Notes: a model not told the origin generated them from the letters alone. A stretch of 64,000 nt of DNA from Ciona intestinalis (GCF_000224145.3 NW_004191144.1:95003-159002); one strand, 5' to 3'; shown: positions 12,606 through 39,627, counted from the stretch's first letter. Numbers and translations are program-made.

Positions 12606-13762
12606 TATACAATGTTGTTGTTTATTGAGTAGGAGTTACTATCCTAAGCTTCTTGTTATGTATGTAAACATTGTATTGAGTGGGGTGTGTGAAAGTAGCT
12701 TATGTGTGGGTGGTAGTGTATATGTATTACCATGCCGAGCTACATGTTAACACAGGGGAGGCAGGGATAGTTAGACACACAATCTTGTGAAACAAATCTA
12801 ACTCATTGGTTGTAATGTTGATTTAATATTAATGATGTTTAGAAAATCCCAGGGTTGATCTGTTTTTCATATATGGTGTTACTAATGATATTACTGTACA
12901 TAATAACTTCTGTAGTTTAACAATACCTTATAACTGGGAGTCCTTTAACCAAAGATAACACAAGCATTAGTCATCAAGTAAACTGCCATTCTGTCAAAAC
13001 TGTCGTAACCGAACTAATAGAAACCAAAGCTTTATTAGCGTGAGTCATAGGGTAATACATAATTGTAGAATTAGAATTGGTAAACTGTTACTCCCCAAAT
13101 GAAATCACCCACAAAGTTACGCTTCATTAGTTCCAGTTTTAACGTGGTGTAACATAAATTTATTTTAATTATGTTGGTTGTTCCTCACAATGCCAATTGT
13201 GATGTCATAATATACAACTTTTAATTGTTTTATTGTTGTTTGATTGTGTGTAACAATCACTTTGTTGGTAAACAATGGCCATTATTCTATGATAATTATG
13301 ATAATGATAACAATGTTACTGTTTAATGAGGTGTGCAGTTATAAAACAATTTTTAAAATATTTCAAGGTTGTATTTTAAAGTAGAATTGGATATTGTATA
13401 TTGTTTTAAGTTTATTTTATTATTTTGTTAGTTGTTAAAAGATTTGTTTTCTAAATGTTTATTTGTATCAAACTATTTCCCTCTCATTAAAATCTTGTTA
13501 AAATACTGTCCAGAAAGTTCAGAAATTAGAGTTTTATACAAAAATTTTAAAATTATTATATCTATATCTACTAATATTAGGCGTGAAGATTGTAAAGTTT
13601 TGCAAGTGAAGTTTTAGCCCAACAATATATTGGGACTCCAAATATGAGTTCCTATGTAAGTTTTGCGTTCGTTGTTCATAGGAATAGTTTTGTCACGTTG
13701 CGTCTGTTCCACCCTGATGAATGGTTGATCTAATCAAGTTGTAACTTGATACTAGTAGAAGG
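12606..13762. other. Intergenic, no gene seen
   Basis: A fragment at about 12755-12830 (ACACAGGGGAGGCAGGGATA, then TTGTGAAACAAATCTAACTC) recurs at 23938 and, in reverse orientation, near 58440 and 63840. It is therefore part of a dispersed repeat. The rest has no recognizable feature. Confidence 0.45.
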
Positions 13763-15411
13763 TTGTACTCTATGTAGGGTCCTGTGTATTGTATGTAACT
13801 AATTCTATTATGTCTTATATCTTTGTATGACAATAGGGTGGGGTTGGTTACATTGTGTGCTTTGTTTATATCCCACCATATTATGTTTATATACAATATT
13901 ACATTGTGTGTATTATGTTTATTATATCCCATGCTTCACACAATATGTGGTAAACAATGAGATGTAGCTGTTAGGTGTAAATTCAACACCATGTTTATTA
14001 ATGTTGTATAGTAAAACATGGGTGTTGTTTTTTTTTTAAAATTATAACAAAAACTGGGATGACATTGTTAAAATGCACCTACAGATGTTTGCAGGGTAAA
14101 CTCCATTTGAAGGTTAAAACAGCGGTGCAAAACATAGGTCACCCTGGAGACTGGCCACCCAAACCCCCCCCCCCCCCCCAACGTGACACTTATAAAGTAG
14201 TGTATGATTATTTGTTAATACATTCATGCGTGTTATTATTAGACGGCAAGTCATTTTGTCACCTTACAAAAGTTATATAGTTGTAAACCCACCCCACACA
14301 AAAGTTACTCTACATTTCTATTAAAAGAGTTAACTTTTCGATTTATTCTAATTTTACAAAAACTTTCTTCGAACTTTAGTAACTTCCTGTCAATTACCAA
14401 GACATAAAGGTGATTATGATGTCATACCTAGCACAGTTCGTGGGGACATTTATGATGTAACAATGTGATATGGCTCAAATGAAACTAGAGTGGTTTCGTT
14501 TATATGTAAATTATGTGGTTGGGAAGAAATAGGATTTATNNNNNNNNNNNNNNNNNNNNNNNNNNNNNNNNNNNNNNNNNNNNNNNNNNTTGTACTCTAT
14601 GTAGGGTCCTGTGTATTGTATGTAACTAATTCTATTAAGTATTATATCTTTGTATGACAATAGGGTGGGNTTGGTTACATTGTGTGCTTTGTTTATATCC
14701 CTCCCTATTATGTTTATATAGTATACAATATTACATTGTGTGCTTTGTTTATATCCCACCCTATTATGTTTATATACAATAATACATTGTGTGTATTATG
14801 TTTATTATATCCCATGCTTCACACAATATGTGGTAAACAATGAGATGTAGCTGTTAGGTGTAAATTCAACACCATGTTTATTAATGTATAGTACAACATG
14901 GGTGTTGTTTTTTTTTAAATTATAACAAAAACTGGGATGACATTGTTAAAATGCACCTACAGATGGTTGCAGGGTAAACTCCATTTGAAGGTTAAAACAG
15001 CGGTGCAAAACATATGTCACCCCTGAGACATGCCACCCAAAGCACCCCCAACGTGACACTTATAAAGTAGTGTATGATTACTTGTTAATACATTCATGCG
15101 TGTCATTATTAGACGGCAAGTCATTTTGTCACCTTACAAAAGTTATATAGTTGTAAACCCACCCCACACAAAAGTTACTCTACATTTCTATTAAAAGAGT
15201 TAACTTTTCGATTTATTCTAATTTTACAAAAACTTTCTTCGAACTTTAGTAACTTCCTGTCAATTACCAAGACATAAAGGTGATTATGATGTCATAACTA
15301 GCACAGTTCGTGGGGACATTTATGATGTAACAATGTGATATGGCTCAAATGAAACTAGAGTGGTTTCGCTTGTATGTAAATTATGTGGTTGGGAAGAAAT
15401 AGGATTTATTT
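13763..15411. repeat. Tandem duplication of ~0.8 kb spanning an N gap
   Basis: The block 13763-14539 is repeated almost exactly at 14590-15411, starting TTGTACTCTATGTAGGGTCC in both and ending with GGGAAGAAATAGGATTTAT. The second copy has about 57 extra bases near 14700 from reiteration of a 'TTTATATCCCACCCTATTATG'-type motif. A 50-N gap (14540-14589) separates the copies, and there is a single N at 14670. The duplication may be real or may be two polymorphic haplotypes joined in assembly. No coding sequence is seen. Confidence 0.85.
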
Positions 15412-15819
15412 AAACAGAAAGAAATAATCTTTATAAGAGAGAGAGAGTGTAAATAAGGAAATAAATGTTATTTTTATGGTGAAAGGAATGTAAAAGTGTA
15501 AACATTAACGAAAAAGTTTTAAAAGTTTATGGTTTTAAAAGCTACTGTTGTTTTGAAATTCTGAGAATGGTTAAAAAGGATTTTCATGACTTTTACATAA
15601 ATGTAACCAAAACTTTATTCCAGATTTTTAATATTGCATTATAAGTGATTAATTAATATGGCTAATGCTTTGAAAAACTTATAACTGTAATATTTAACTA
15701 TAACTGTACAGATACCCAGCCTAATTTTATACTCCTCACCAAAAGTTTTTACCCCAGATTTTTATTATTACATCATAAGTGCCACATTGATACATCAGAT
15801 AGTGTATTGTGACATCACA
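15412..15819 (+). other. 5' flank / leader region of PKN
   Basis: No coding exon before 15820. A likely 3' splice site (TTTTTACCCCAG at about 15754) would open the exon that carries the PKN start codon. A near-copy of that site and the bases after it lies at about 15606-15650. A splice acceptor just upstream of the ATG is compatible with either a 5' UTR intron or spliced-leader trans-splicing, which is common in Ciona. Confidence 0.4.
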
Positions 15820-30209
<14,390 letters not shown>

Positions 30210-33200
30210 AAGAACCAATCAGGAGCCAGGGATTCTTGAAGCAATGAACCGGAAAAATCGCCAAAGTTTTCGGATTTCGGGACCAACTTATTTTTACGTC
30301 AACTTTGATAAACACTGAAGTTTGAAGAGACTTTGGTTTGTATGGCCATATGTGACTTACCTAGTGCATTCCACCTCAAGTATGCAGAAGATGTTTCTGG
30401 GACCAAATAACCAGGGGGGGAAACTTATTGGGGAATATACTTTGGTTTAATTATAACATTCACCATATAACATGTAGGGTAAATAGTAATATATATATAT
30501 ATATGTTTACTGATTAACACAGTGTAGAAAATCAAGGGTTGGCACGCCCACCCTGCCACCCCAGGTTTGGCGCCTATGGTATAAACATGGGTAAAATACC
30601 TTTGTTTAATGCAATAATATGTAATGGTGTGCCAGGATAAGTACTTGGTATAGTTTGCCACCTCTGCTATAAATAACTATGGTTGAATTTAAACGATCGG
30701 AAAAACGTTACGCTGATACAAAAGTGAAACAGACATAGATATCTTATAAATTTTGTTGTAAATTTTTGCAGTGTCATTATACAGCCGTACTTATATGACG
30801 CAGCAAGTGTGACTCAGCATTTTTATGAAACATTCTTTGCTTAGTCATACAACATATATACCATGTTAGGATTTTCGTTTATTTAGAAAAATATATTTTT
30901 GTGTCACATTGTGCCTTAGAAGATGTTGCTGCCCGGGCTTATTGGGGCGAACTAAAACTTTTATGGGAAATTTATCTTGCGTAGCGACATTTTGACACCT
31001 TTGCTTTATCAGGGTGAATAACACTTAACAAACAGAAGGACTTTATTATTAAATTAGGTGTGTTAACAAATGTTATATCTTATTTTTTTACCCTGATAAT
31101 GACAAATATGATATTGTGACTTTTATTATAGTAAATAACAGACACAGAGACCTGCATTAATATTGAGTTTTGGTTTTGGTTACAATATAATACTTTGTGT
31201 TATTTATCCTGGTAAAGCTGCATTGATATAACGTCGTTATCAATATAAATTACCCGTAACTTTCCGTTACAAGTTTGCCATCGGCAGTTTAGCTTGATTA
31301 TTCTACGGCAATCATAGAAATAACATTGTGCAAACGTTCGTTAAGTTTCAAATATTCCACGATGACTTTTATCGAGTATATTGTACGGACCTATTGTGGC
31401 TGCTTTTACACAATGCCCATTGTGTACGACTAATGAACAATAAAAACTAAATCGAGAATCATGATTGTGATGTCATAGAGAAGTACTTCGCATTGATGAC
31501 ATCATAATCTACATTGTTGTAACAAAGTTTTTGTCTTTCTTTATTGTTTTTTTAGAGTGAATCTAATGTTATTTTGTTTCTTTCTTCTTTTGCTCAATGG
31601 TTAGGTGTTTGCATTGTAACCGAAGGATACCTGGTTCAATGCTTGATACTGATGTGTCCTTGGGCAAGACACTTAACGGACATTGCTCCAACCCAGTGGT
31701 CACTAATGAGTTGTAGATACCTCAGTGTTGGGGTAATGGCCCAACTCTGTTCCTAAATCTCGGGTCAGAATATAGGTGGTTTCCACTCCTATGCTCACAG
31801 TCGAGCTGCTGGAGCTGTTAGTTATAATACAGATGTCGTAATAAGTTTAGTACAAAATATTTTATTGCAAAACAATGAGATTGTGCTATCATGATGTCAC
31901 AATGATTGTTTAATGGCTCATAAAAGGAATAGAACAACATATGGTCCACATTTTCTGCAGCAAGGACAGTCATTATAGCAGGGCAACGTCAGTGTAACAG
32001 TAGTGTTCTGTTCCATACACCTCATGGTCGCTTACGAGTTATTCGTTGGTGTTTGTTTTTCTTGGATTTCTATATATTTTTATTGTATGGAATCACTGCA
32101 ACTTCCATTGCGCAACACTGCATTAGAACATCCTTAACTCGGGGGCTCCAACACCAAAGCAATATTTCATGGAAGGATCTCGGTACGTGTTCTCGTGCCT
32201 CACGCTCGTTGACGAGGTTCGACATTTCATTAAACATAAGTCAAACTGGTCGTGGATTGATGACATCATAATCTATATTGTGAGAGGTGAATTACCATAT
32301 TATTGTTTCATATTAAAGGTTATGTTTATAATTAATGAGATATTTTACTTAGTTTTATAAGTTTTAAAGTCTCATCAGCGTGGGTAATGAACCAAAAAAT
32401 CTGAAATTAAGAACATTACACAATAATATAGACAACCACCCACCAGCATGGTATTTGTCTTCAACCCCCTCACAACTTTCTCCAACAAATTTTTATGTTT
32501 TGGTTGCAAACAACACGAGACACAATGTTCGTATACTGAGCAACAGTTTGAGGTTTGGCAAGTTTTACAAGCGTATCTAAATATGGGTTTGTTAGTTGGT
32601 TGTATTTAAAATATTGAAATTTTATTGTTTCGTTAAAACGTGTTTGACTGTAAAGTAAGATTTCAATCTTGTTTTGTAGTTTTTTTTGTGTTATTTAGTT
32701 TATAAAATTAAGTTTTTAACAAAATCTACAGCTATAACACATTTTATCATTTAGTTAAAATGCTTCCGAATGTACATTAAGATTCAATCATGTTTTGCTT
32801 GCTTTTGTAAAACATTTATCCAATATTTAAATTACCTTCCTGTATCATGCATTGTGACATCACAACACCCATTATCGAGTAAATAATCGCGTTTACAAAC
32901 GTAACCGTTGTCGTCCACAATCAGTTGTTTGCCCTGTTGTGGAAAAAAATTAAATCATAGGGGGTGAAATGTAAGAGCCAAGATTTGTTATTGCTGTTAC
33001 ATTTAGTGTTCCGCACCTGTAGTGAGTTACGACATTGTTGTGAGGGGTTGTTGCTTGTTTGGTTGGGTACGTTGACGCGTGGTTGCCACTTGAGCGTTCG
33101 TAGAAATACTTCAATGCGTTGAACGTTTTGTACGAGCTGTTTAAAATATAAGATGAGTTGTTTATATCTGTATTACTGAGTGTGGTGTGTGACTATAGGC

Positions 33201-33830
33201 ACCAAACTTTTATAAACACTGGGAAGTTTTATCAGAGTTTTACAAAAACTGTTAATATCCAAAGTCCTAAATAAAGCAAGATCACAATGACAAAACCTGG
33301 GAAAACATTTTTATACCTCAGAAGACAAAATGGCTGTTTTACATTTCGCATGGTAGTAGAATATTATTTTTGCTGCATTAACCAAACTATAACCCAAATT
33401 CACAATATATTTGTTTCATCTTACTTTAAAACTTGTTTCATTCCTGGTCAAGTCTCGTCTTGAGTTTGATGTTTTATAAATAAAGTAAACAAGGGACGTA
33501 AAAAACAATGCAGCAAGGAACCAACGTTTCCTGATATTTCTTATCACAGATACCATATCATGGCTAGTTATGTATGTGGCTGTGGAAGATGAATGGAAAA
33601 ATAAAAAAAAGAGATAGCCAGAGTTTTGGAGAAGCTTGGGGTGTCGTATTATTACCCCTATGTTTTAAACAGTGGTTACATGATATATTGTAGTAAACTT
33701 TAAATTTCTGCTGTTAGGTGTCTATATAAACAAACAGAGCCAATGTATATTGCAAAGTATTTAAAGGTATTAGTATGAAGGTGAAAATTGGTTTGCAGAT
33801 AATAATGTAAAAATTAAGTTGCATTAATGT
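30210..33830. other. Intergenic between PKN and Gemin6
   Basis: Mostly non-coding. It contains a fragment at about 30526-30606 that matches in reverse part of the repeat at 58370, a SINE (31590-31800), a fragment of the 98-bp unit at about 31960-32045, and a short open stretch at 32169-32290 that I cannot assign. AATAAA at about 31438 could serve PKN only with a very long 3' UTR. Confidence 0.4.
31590..31800 (+). mobile_element. tRNA-derived SINE
   Basis: A-box-like GCTCAATGGTTAGGTGTTTG and B-box-like CTGGTTCAATGCTTGATACT are followed by CCTTGGGCAAGACACTTAAC and TCAGTGTTGGGGTAATGGC. The order matches the SINE at 12366. Confidence 0.65.
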
Positions 33831-34304
33831 TCAGGATTGTGGCATGGCTCCAATTAATTTCTGAATCCTCGTTAAAATAATTTCATTCGGGGCAGAACAT
33901 GACTCAGCGTTATACGGGGGCCCTACATCAACAACATTAGCGACTCGTAACTTTTCGCCGATAATTTCGACAGGAATTCGGTTTTTAGTGAACCAGGTAT
34001 GGACATCAAGTCTGCGTTGTTGTAGAAATTCTGGTTTGTAAGTTTTTTGGTCAAATTCCAATAAATTTTCTAATTTTTCTTTTATTTCTTTCGTAGGTGT
34101 TTCAATAATTGTTACACTCTTAACAGAATGGCCAAAAATAGTTGTAAGTTTTTGTTCTTTAAGAATAACAATACTGTGGCCTATAGGATCCACTGTATAC
34201 ACCCATCCTATCTCAGTTTTTCCATTTAAAAGCTTTACTTCAACTTTCTGGTGAAGAAAACTCAGTTTTTCATCTAGATTTGTGTCTGCCCAGTTATTCT
34301 GCAT
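33831..34304 (-). CDS. GEMIN6: Gemin6, Sm-fold subunit of the SMN complex
   Basis: Gemin6 pairs with Gemin7 in the SMN complex, which loads Sm rings onto spliceosomal snRNAs. The 157-residue product (human about 167) has the Gemin6 pattern. An N-terminal Sm-like fold contains GWVYTVDPIGHSIVILKE and GHSVKSVTIIETPTKEIKEK. A C-terminal part ends VDVGPPYNAESCSAPNEIIL, matching the family's DPPYGPENCSSSNEIILSR. It is read in one uninterrupted exon. On the - strand the ATG is preceded 8 bases upstream by TTTTCCAG, a good 3' splice site (exon would begin at 34312), indicating a leader intron or spliced-leader trans-splicing. No polyadenylation signal was assigned. Confidence 0.93.
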   Translation of the reverse strand: MQNNWADTNLDEKLSFLHQKVEVKLLNGKTEIGWVYTVDPIGHSIVILKEQKLTTIFGHSVKSVTIIETPTKEIKEKLENLLEFDQKTYKPEFLQQRRLDVHTWFTKNRIPVEIIGEKLRVANVVDVGPPYNAESCSAPNEIILTRIQKLIGAMPQS

Positions 34305-35609
34305 TTTGTGACCTGGAAAACATAGATTTTCTGGTCAGTTTTAATACAAATATTAACCCATGTGCATATATAATACTCTTATTTAAAAAAAACAAATGTT
34401 TCCATTTACAACTAAGATATCTAAAGTTTTGTATTATGTCATGTTTTATAAATAAATTCTAAATAATCTCGAAATACAGATAATTACGCTACAATTCACA
34501 TACTTTTGTAAAGCACTACCCAATAACAACAACGTTTGCGCGTGTGATTTGTTGTGTGTTTGGTTCTTATACAGTGATAAGGAACGAACAGGTTTGTGTA
34601 TTTAGGTTTGTTTGTGTGAAAAGTAAGGACATAGGGTATCATGTGAGAAAATTATATGTATTTTGTGTTGTTTTAGGTCTTATGTTCAAAGATTGGCATA
34701 ATATGAAAAATTGTTAGTGGGGAGTTGAAATATGTTGTACTTTTTTGTTTCTGTGTTTCTTTATGACATCACTTATCACGTGATGCGTAGTGTAACGGTT
34801 TGGATTAAAGTCGGAAATCTGAAGGGACTGTACTCGATTACGCAGTAAGGAAGTCGCTTGTCAAATAAAAAAAATTGTTTTAGTTCAAACGTCGCCTATT
34901 AATTTGTAAATCTCTGTTTCGAATGTTATGATTTAATAAAATCTTTGTAAATCACCTTATTCGCTATTATGTGTAGCTACTATATTTTGCGCAACAGTTA
35001 GTTTATATGGATAAAAGTAGTTCAATTGATCATCGAAAAATTTAAAAAACTTAATTTAAAAAATGTACCAATTTAAACTTTCTCGGGTAGTATTCGAACC
35101 CACCTCCCCCTTGAACTTCACCCTGCAAGATTTGATTGACAGGTGCAAGCCTTGAAGCCACGCCTACTACGTCACGAGAAACTTTAATCAGTCCAGCTTT
35201 TTTCTTTTATTGCGAAATTTAGGTTTCGGGCAAGATAAGCTACTGCGCATGCGTAATTGAATGCGCGCGCATACCCCCGCTTTTTTAGATAACCTTGCAA
35301 GCCAGAAAGTTTCACAACTTCGAGGTCGCTTCACAACGTGGCAGATGGTCGAAAGCAGCAGTGTACAACAACAGCAGTAGCGTAGAAGTTCTGTTACAGC
35401 TGCATAAGTTAAGTATTCTATATTGCTTGCTATTACACATAACTATAAGCATACACTGCCTTTATTCCTATTTCATATTACACTATTATTATCAATAGCA
35501 ATACAGTTAATATTATTATCCTATTATAGTATTGTGCCTTGTGTTTATTATTATTATATAACAATCTATTTTTAAAACATTTTGTTTTTAGTTCAGGAAT
35601 CTTGTCGGT

Positions 35610-36135
35610 TCTTTATTACGTCACAGTATACGGCGTTATGACGTCGCAAACGTCTTGGTATAGTTACGTCATAATCGTTTAATTTTATAATTTCGCAATA
35701 GTTACGTCATGATCGCCGCGATTTTTCGTTTCTTGCCGTGTTTATTACGTCATAGCTATGTCGGTTTCGCTTCCTACGTCATACGGTTTGTTCTACGCGT
35801 GCGTTTCGCGATTTTTTCCATGGGGCCCCATGCGCGTTTTGCGTCGACGCAAGGCACATTACTTGTATATTCTAATTATATTTGCGCTATGAGCGCGAAG
35901 CAAGAAGATCAAAGAATTGGTAAAGTATAAATCACAATTGACATTATTACGTACATAAGCTCTTTTCTAGGAACATCAACGATGTGACGTCACAGAAGCA
36001 GTGATGACGTGACAGAAGAACCTGCTTCGTAAGTTCAATGTGTTACGTCATAATTTCAAGTCTTCAAGTTTCCTTTGTTTTACAGAATATGGTATTGTTT
36101 TACAGAATATGGTATGTGACGTCACAGAAGAAGGC
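35610..36135. promoter_or_regulatory. Dense (T)ACGTCA / TGACGTCA cluster
   Basis: About ten GACGTCA or TACGTCA motifs lie here, including GTGACGTCACAG twice (about 35978 and 36117). CpG content is visibly higher than in the neighbouring PKN gene. Function is unknown; it may be an unmethylated regulatory island. Confidence 0.4.
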
Positions 36136-36680
36136 GAAACATGCAATGACCTTGTTGGAGGTAATTATGACGCAATAAGCATGTAGTTATTACATCACTA
36201 ACGTTCAATTGTTACAGAGCCACCAAGACAAAGAATAAAGAGCAAGGTAAAATAATTATTTATTGTTTTTTTATAATATAAATAAGTTTCGTTAAACAAC
36301 AATATTTAGAACAATAACCGTTGGCAATTAAAAAGCTGGCATGTTATATGCAAACTTTAAATAACAGCTTTTATTATATGGAAAATAATGACAATTTGAA
36401 ATTCAACTTAATCAACGCTTAACCTAACGCGGGGTGTTGATTTTTGTTCAATAATAAAGTAATGTTTGTTTGTTTTACAGACGAAGAACAAAGACGGAGA
36501 CGCCAATATAAGGATCTCGGTTTGAGGTGTTTGTAGGCTTAAGTGTGTATAGGCCTACTATAAGTGTGTATAGGCTTAGTATAGGGTGTACGCGCGAAGA
36601 AAGAAGATCAAAGACGCCGATACAGGATGTCGGTTTCAGGTGGTTTAGGCTTAGTGTTTAAGTATGAGTGTCTGTGTTAG

Positions 36681-36932
36681 CTGGTGCACTCTTACAGTGT
36701 TGCCAGCTTCCGTTTGCTGGGTCTAACGTTGCCAGCTATGTCCCCTAAGCACTTTTCAGTGCTTACATAACAATGAGATAAATACGAGCTTAATTGTTGC
36801 ATTAATTAGATAAATAAGCATCAGTTGTGTTCATTCCTTCCGGGTGTTTGTCTGTTGGGTGAAGAATCTCTCGGCGGTTTTGTATCGTCTCGGTTTGCTT
36901 TGCGAGAACTCTGTCTTGGTACACATATACTC
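36681..36932 (+). mobile_element. Possible solo LTR
   Basis: A stretch beginning TGTTAGCTGGTGCACTCTTA and ending CTTGGTACACA has the size and TG...CA ends of an LTR, with GAGATAAATA (TATA-like) and AATAAGCATC (polyadenylation-like) in order. No target duplication or paired LTR was found, so this is tentative. Confidence 0.25.
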
Positions 36933-38060
36933 GAGTAATATCAACGCGCAGTATAATATATGAACGCAATAACTTTTAAACTGCAATGTCTACTTCATTA
37001 ATTCCATCTCTTTTGTAATACAAATTCCCTAGTTATAGATTATAATAAAACGTCATGTAGCGTGATTGGACGATGGCCACGTCACAATTACGCTACGACG
37101 TCGATACGGTGGGTCAGAGCATTGTCATGACCCTGCGTTCGGTGCGGTTACGTCCGTTTGATTGAGTTACTTAACGGTCAGGTTGTTGCGTGGACGTCGC
37201 CGCCAGTGATGCTACGCTAGATATTTAGGTCACTACCGGCACAGTGATGCAACGGTTAGGTCACTGTCAATGCGGTTCGTAACAACCTGATGCAGTTTCG
37301 TAGCGGTCGATGCGATGCGTAACATCCGGACGATATTATATTGTGTGAAGATACGACGAGAGTATCGCGGTACCAAGATGTTTTCTCAATAAGCGAACGT
37401 GTGATGCAGGGCCGTTGTTGGCTTTGACTCCTTGCAGGTGGGCGCTTGGTGGCGTGCGCACGGCAATAGTTTTGCAACAATTTTCGTTTGTTGATATTTC
37501 AGTGTTATGCAGTTATAAATGGGTTATATTTTTGTCTGTTGTATTTTTTGTCATAGGTTTCTTTTCCTTGTTTTGGGTAAGGTCTATCCAGCAAGGGTTT
37601 CTCACCAGAGTAGAAACCCACTACCATTGGCTGGGGGCTTGTCGTGCCGTAGTGGCTTTCCACCAACGCCAGCCACATAAACTATGAAGGTATTTTAATC
37701 ATGCTCTTTATTTTCCAGATTCAAACTTTTTCCAGACCCCAACTCTAACCTAACCTTTACTGCCATCTAGAGGCAATAAATCTCTTAAAGTTTTAACACA
37801 TGGTGGAGCCAAACACTACGCCGCTTAGTGGTTATTAAATCACAAGAATGGTAGCCTCACGATGGTGCTAGAGATCAAAGAGACCGGTGACGTCACTGCT
37901 TATGACGTCGCTATGCTGAGGACGTCACTGCTCATCAAATTAATGCTTTTATTTCCACAATACACTGCGTGACAGCGAGTTTTGACAAATAAATTACTTC
38001 TGCATTATTTTCATGGTTAATTTGTTTTTGCAATCCTACTGGATTTTGATCACTGGGTAT

Positions 38061-38840
38061 CCAACCCTGGCCTGGTTTCGGACCCAGGATCCCTGGTTCT
38101 CCAACCCTGGCCTGGATTCAAACCCAGGATCCCTGGTTCTCCAACCCTGGCTTGGATTCGAACCTAGGATCCCTGGTTCTCCAACCCTGGCCTGGATTCG
38201 AACCCAGGATCCCTGGTTCTCCAACCCTGGCCTGGATTCGAACCCAGGATCCCTGGTTCTCCAACCCTGGCCTGGATTCGAACCCAGGATCTCTGGTTCT
38301 CCAACCCTGGCCTGGATTCAAACCCAGGATCCCTGGTTCTCCAACCCTGGCTTGGATTCGAACCTAGGATCCCTGGTTCTCCAACCCTGGCCTGGATTCG
38401 AACCCAGGATCCCTGGTTCTCCAACCCTGGCCTGGATTCGAACCCAGGATCCCTGGTTCTCCAACCCTGGCCTGGATTCGAACCCAGGATCCCTGGTTCT
38501 CCAACCCTGGCCTGGATTCGAACCCAGGATCTCTGGTTCTCCAACCCTGGCCTGGATTCAAACCCAGGATCCCTGGTTCTCCAACCCTGGCTTGGATTCG
38601 AACCTAGGATCCCTGGTTCTCCAAGCCTGGCCTGGATTCGAACCCAGGATCCCTGGTTCTCCAACCCTGGCCTGGATTCGAACCCAGGATCCCTGGTTCT
38701 CTAACCCTGGCCTGGATTCGAACCCAGGATCCCTGGTTCTCCAACCCTGGCCGGGATTCGAACCCAGGATCCCTGGTTCTCCAACCCTGGCCTAGATTTG
38801 AACCCAGGATCCCTTGGTTCTCCAACCCTGGCCTGGATTC
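38061..38840. repeat. 40-bp minisatellite, about 19.5 copies
   Basis: The unit is exactly 40 bp; one half reads CCTGGATTCGAACCCAGGAT. Variant positions (CTCTGG at 38291 and 38531) reveal a 240-bp higher-order repeat of six units. On the - strand each unit contains CCTGGGTTCGAATCCAGG, a perfect 5-bp stem around TTCGAA that matches the tRNA T-arm and pol III B-box. Long open frames run through it on both strands only because 40 bp is not a multiple of 3 and no stops occur; I do not call them genes. Confidence 0.95.
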
Positions 38841-39299
38841 CACAATGAAAACATACAACAAACCATGTAATGATAATACCTTGTATTTTTCATACAAACA
38901 TTTATTTATACAAAACATAAATACTGATAGAAATAACAAATTGGCTCGCTGTAATTCTAGGTTGGGTTGGGCTGTGTGTGTTCGGCTGCATGATCTGTGA
39001 TGTTAATTGAACAATCAATGAAAATAATACAAAGTGAAACTTCATTGGTCGGTATGACATAGGTTTCGTATAATAAATGGTTATTATAATGGTTTATACA
39101 AACCCATGCTAACACTGTGGATGGCGCCACTATGCTGATGTTTTGTGGACAGATTATGCTCGAAGGCTTATTATTATTTAATATATTAAATGTTTAGAAA
39201 ATTAATATCTATACAACTATACATGTTAATTGTGTTTCTATTTCCACAGGGCTGGACAACCTAAATATAACCCATTCATAAAAAATACGACAATTAGCA
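38841..39299. other. Intergenic, nothing recognized
   Basis: A+T-rich sequence between the minisatellite and the duplicated PPP1R11 fragment. I see no gene or element. Confidence 0.5.
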
Positions 39300-39500
39300 T
39301 GAATCATAACCATTCTGCAGTGTTCGACATTTTAAACCTTAACAATTCTTTCAGTGTTTGTTGTTATTTATTCACATTTTGTATATGAATAATTAGGCTT
39401 ATATAACAAATTACAACAGTAGATGGGTTAGATAGGCAATTTAGATGTACTTATATGCATTTATAGAATATTTACCACATTAAGTATAAACTTAAAAGCT
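39300..39500 (-). pseudogene. Partial duplicate of PPP1R11 promoter and exon 1
   Basis: On the - strand the start of PPP1R11 exon 1 is repeated (AATGTCGAACACTGCAGAA against AATGTCAAACACTGCGGAA) but then diverges to an in-frame stop (MSNTAEWL*). The sequence upstream of it, including TATAGAATATTTACCACA and CATTTATAG, follows 40530-40790 in the same order. It is a non-functional copy of the 5' end, placed beyond the 3' end of the gene. Confidence 0.7.
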
Positions 39501-39627
39501 TTTGCAGTTTATGCCACTACATTTCAAACAACTAAATACAGCATGTGGTGTTATATATCCAGTATTTCTCCCAAACTGCTGCTTAAAAAAGGATAAAACA
39601 GTTGCATTTATCAATTTTAATATTGTT

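Larger units (their letters stand above)
34305..38060. other. Intergenic between Gemin6 and PPP1R11, no firm gene
   Basis: Several short open stretches (for example 35709-35930, ending MSAKQEDQRI before a GT) and exon-like pieces near 36110 and 36480 exist, but they do not join into a phase-consistent reading frame. Near-repeats of AAAGAAGATCAAAGACGCCG occur at about 36600, of related sequence at 35895, and of another at 36480, so a repeated or transposon-related origin is possible. Confidence 0.35.

Noticed and set aside
32169..32360. Possible exon [20 protein letters not shown]
   Set aside because: It is open and protein-like, but no family was recognized, splice sites are weak and no phase-compatible neighbour was found, so it is mentioned only in the intergenic note.
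38013..38795. A 260-codon open frame of PGFEPRIPGSPTLAWI-type repeats
   Set aside because: It is the translation of a 40-bp minisatellite. Open frames exist on both strands and the amino-acid repeat simply follows the three-frame cycle of the unit, with no splice context or start signal.
38061..38840. tRNA gene cluster
   Set aside because: Only the T-arm/B-box-like part is present. There is no acceptor stem, D-arm or anticodon arm within the 40-bp unit.
38061..38840. CRISPR-like array
   Set aside because: Units are contiguous without unique spacers, and the window is clearly from an animal genome.
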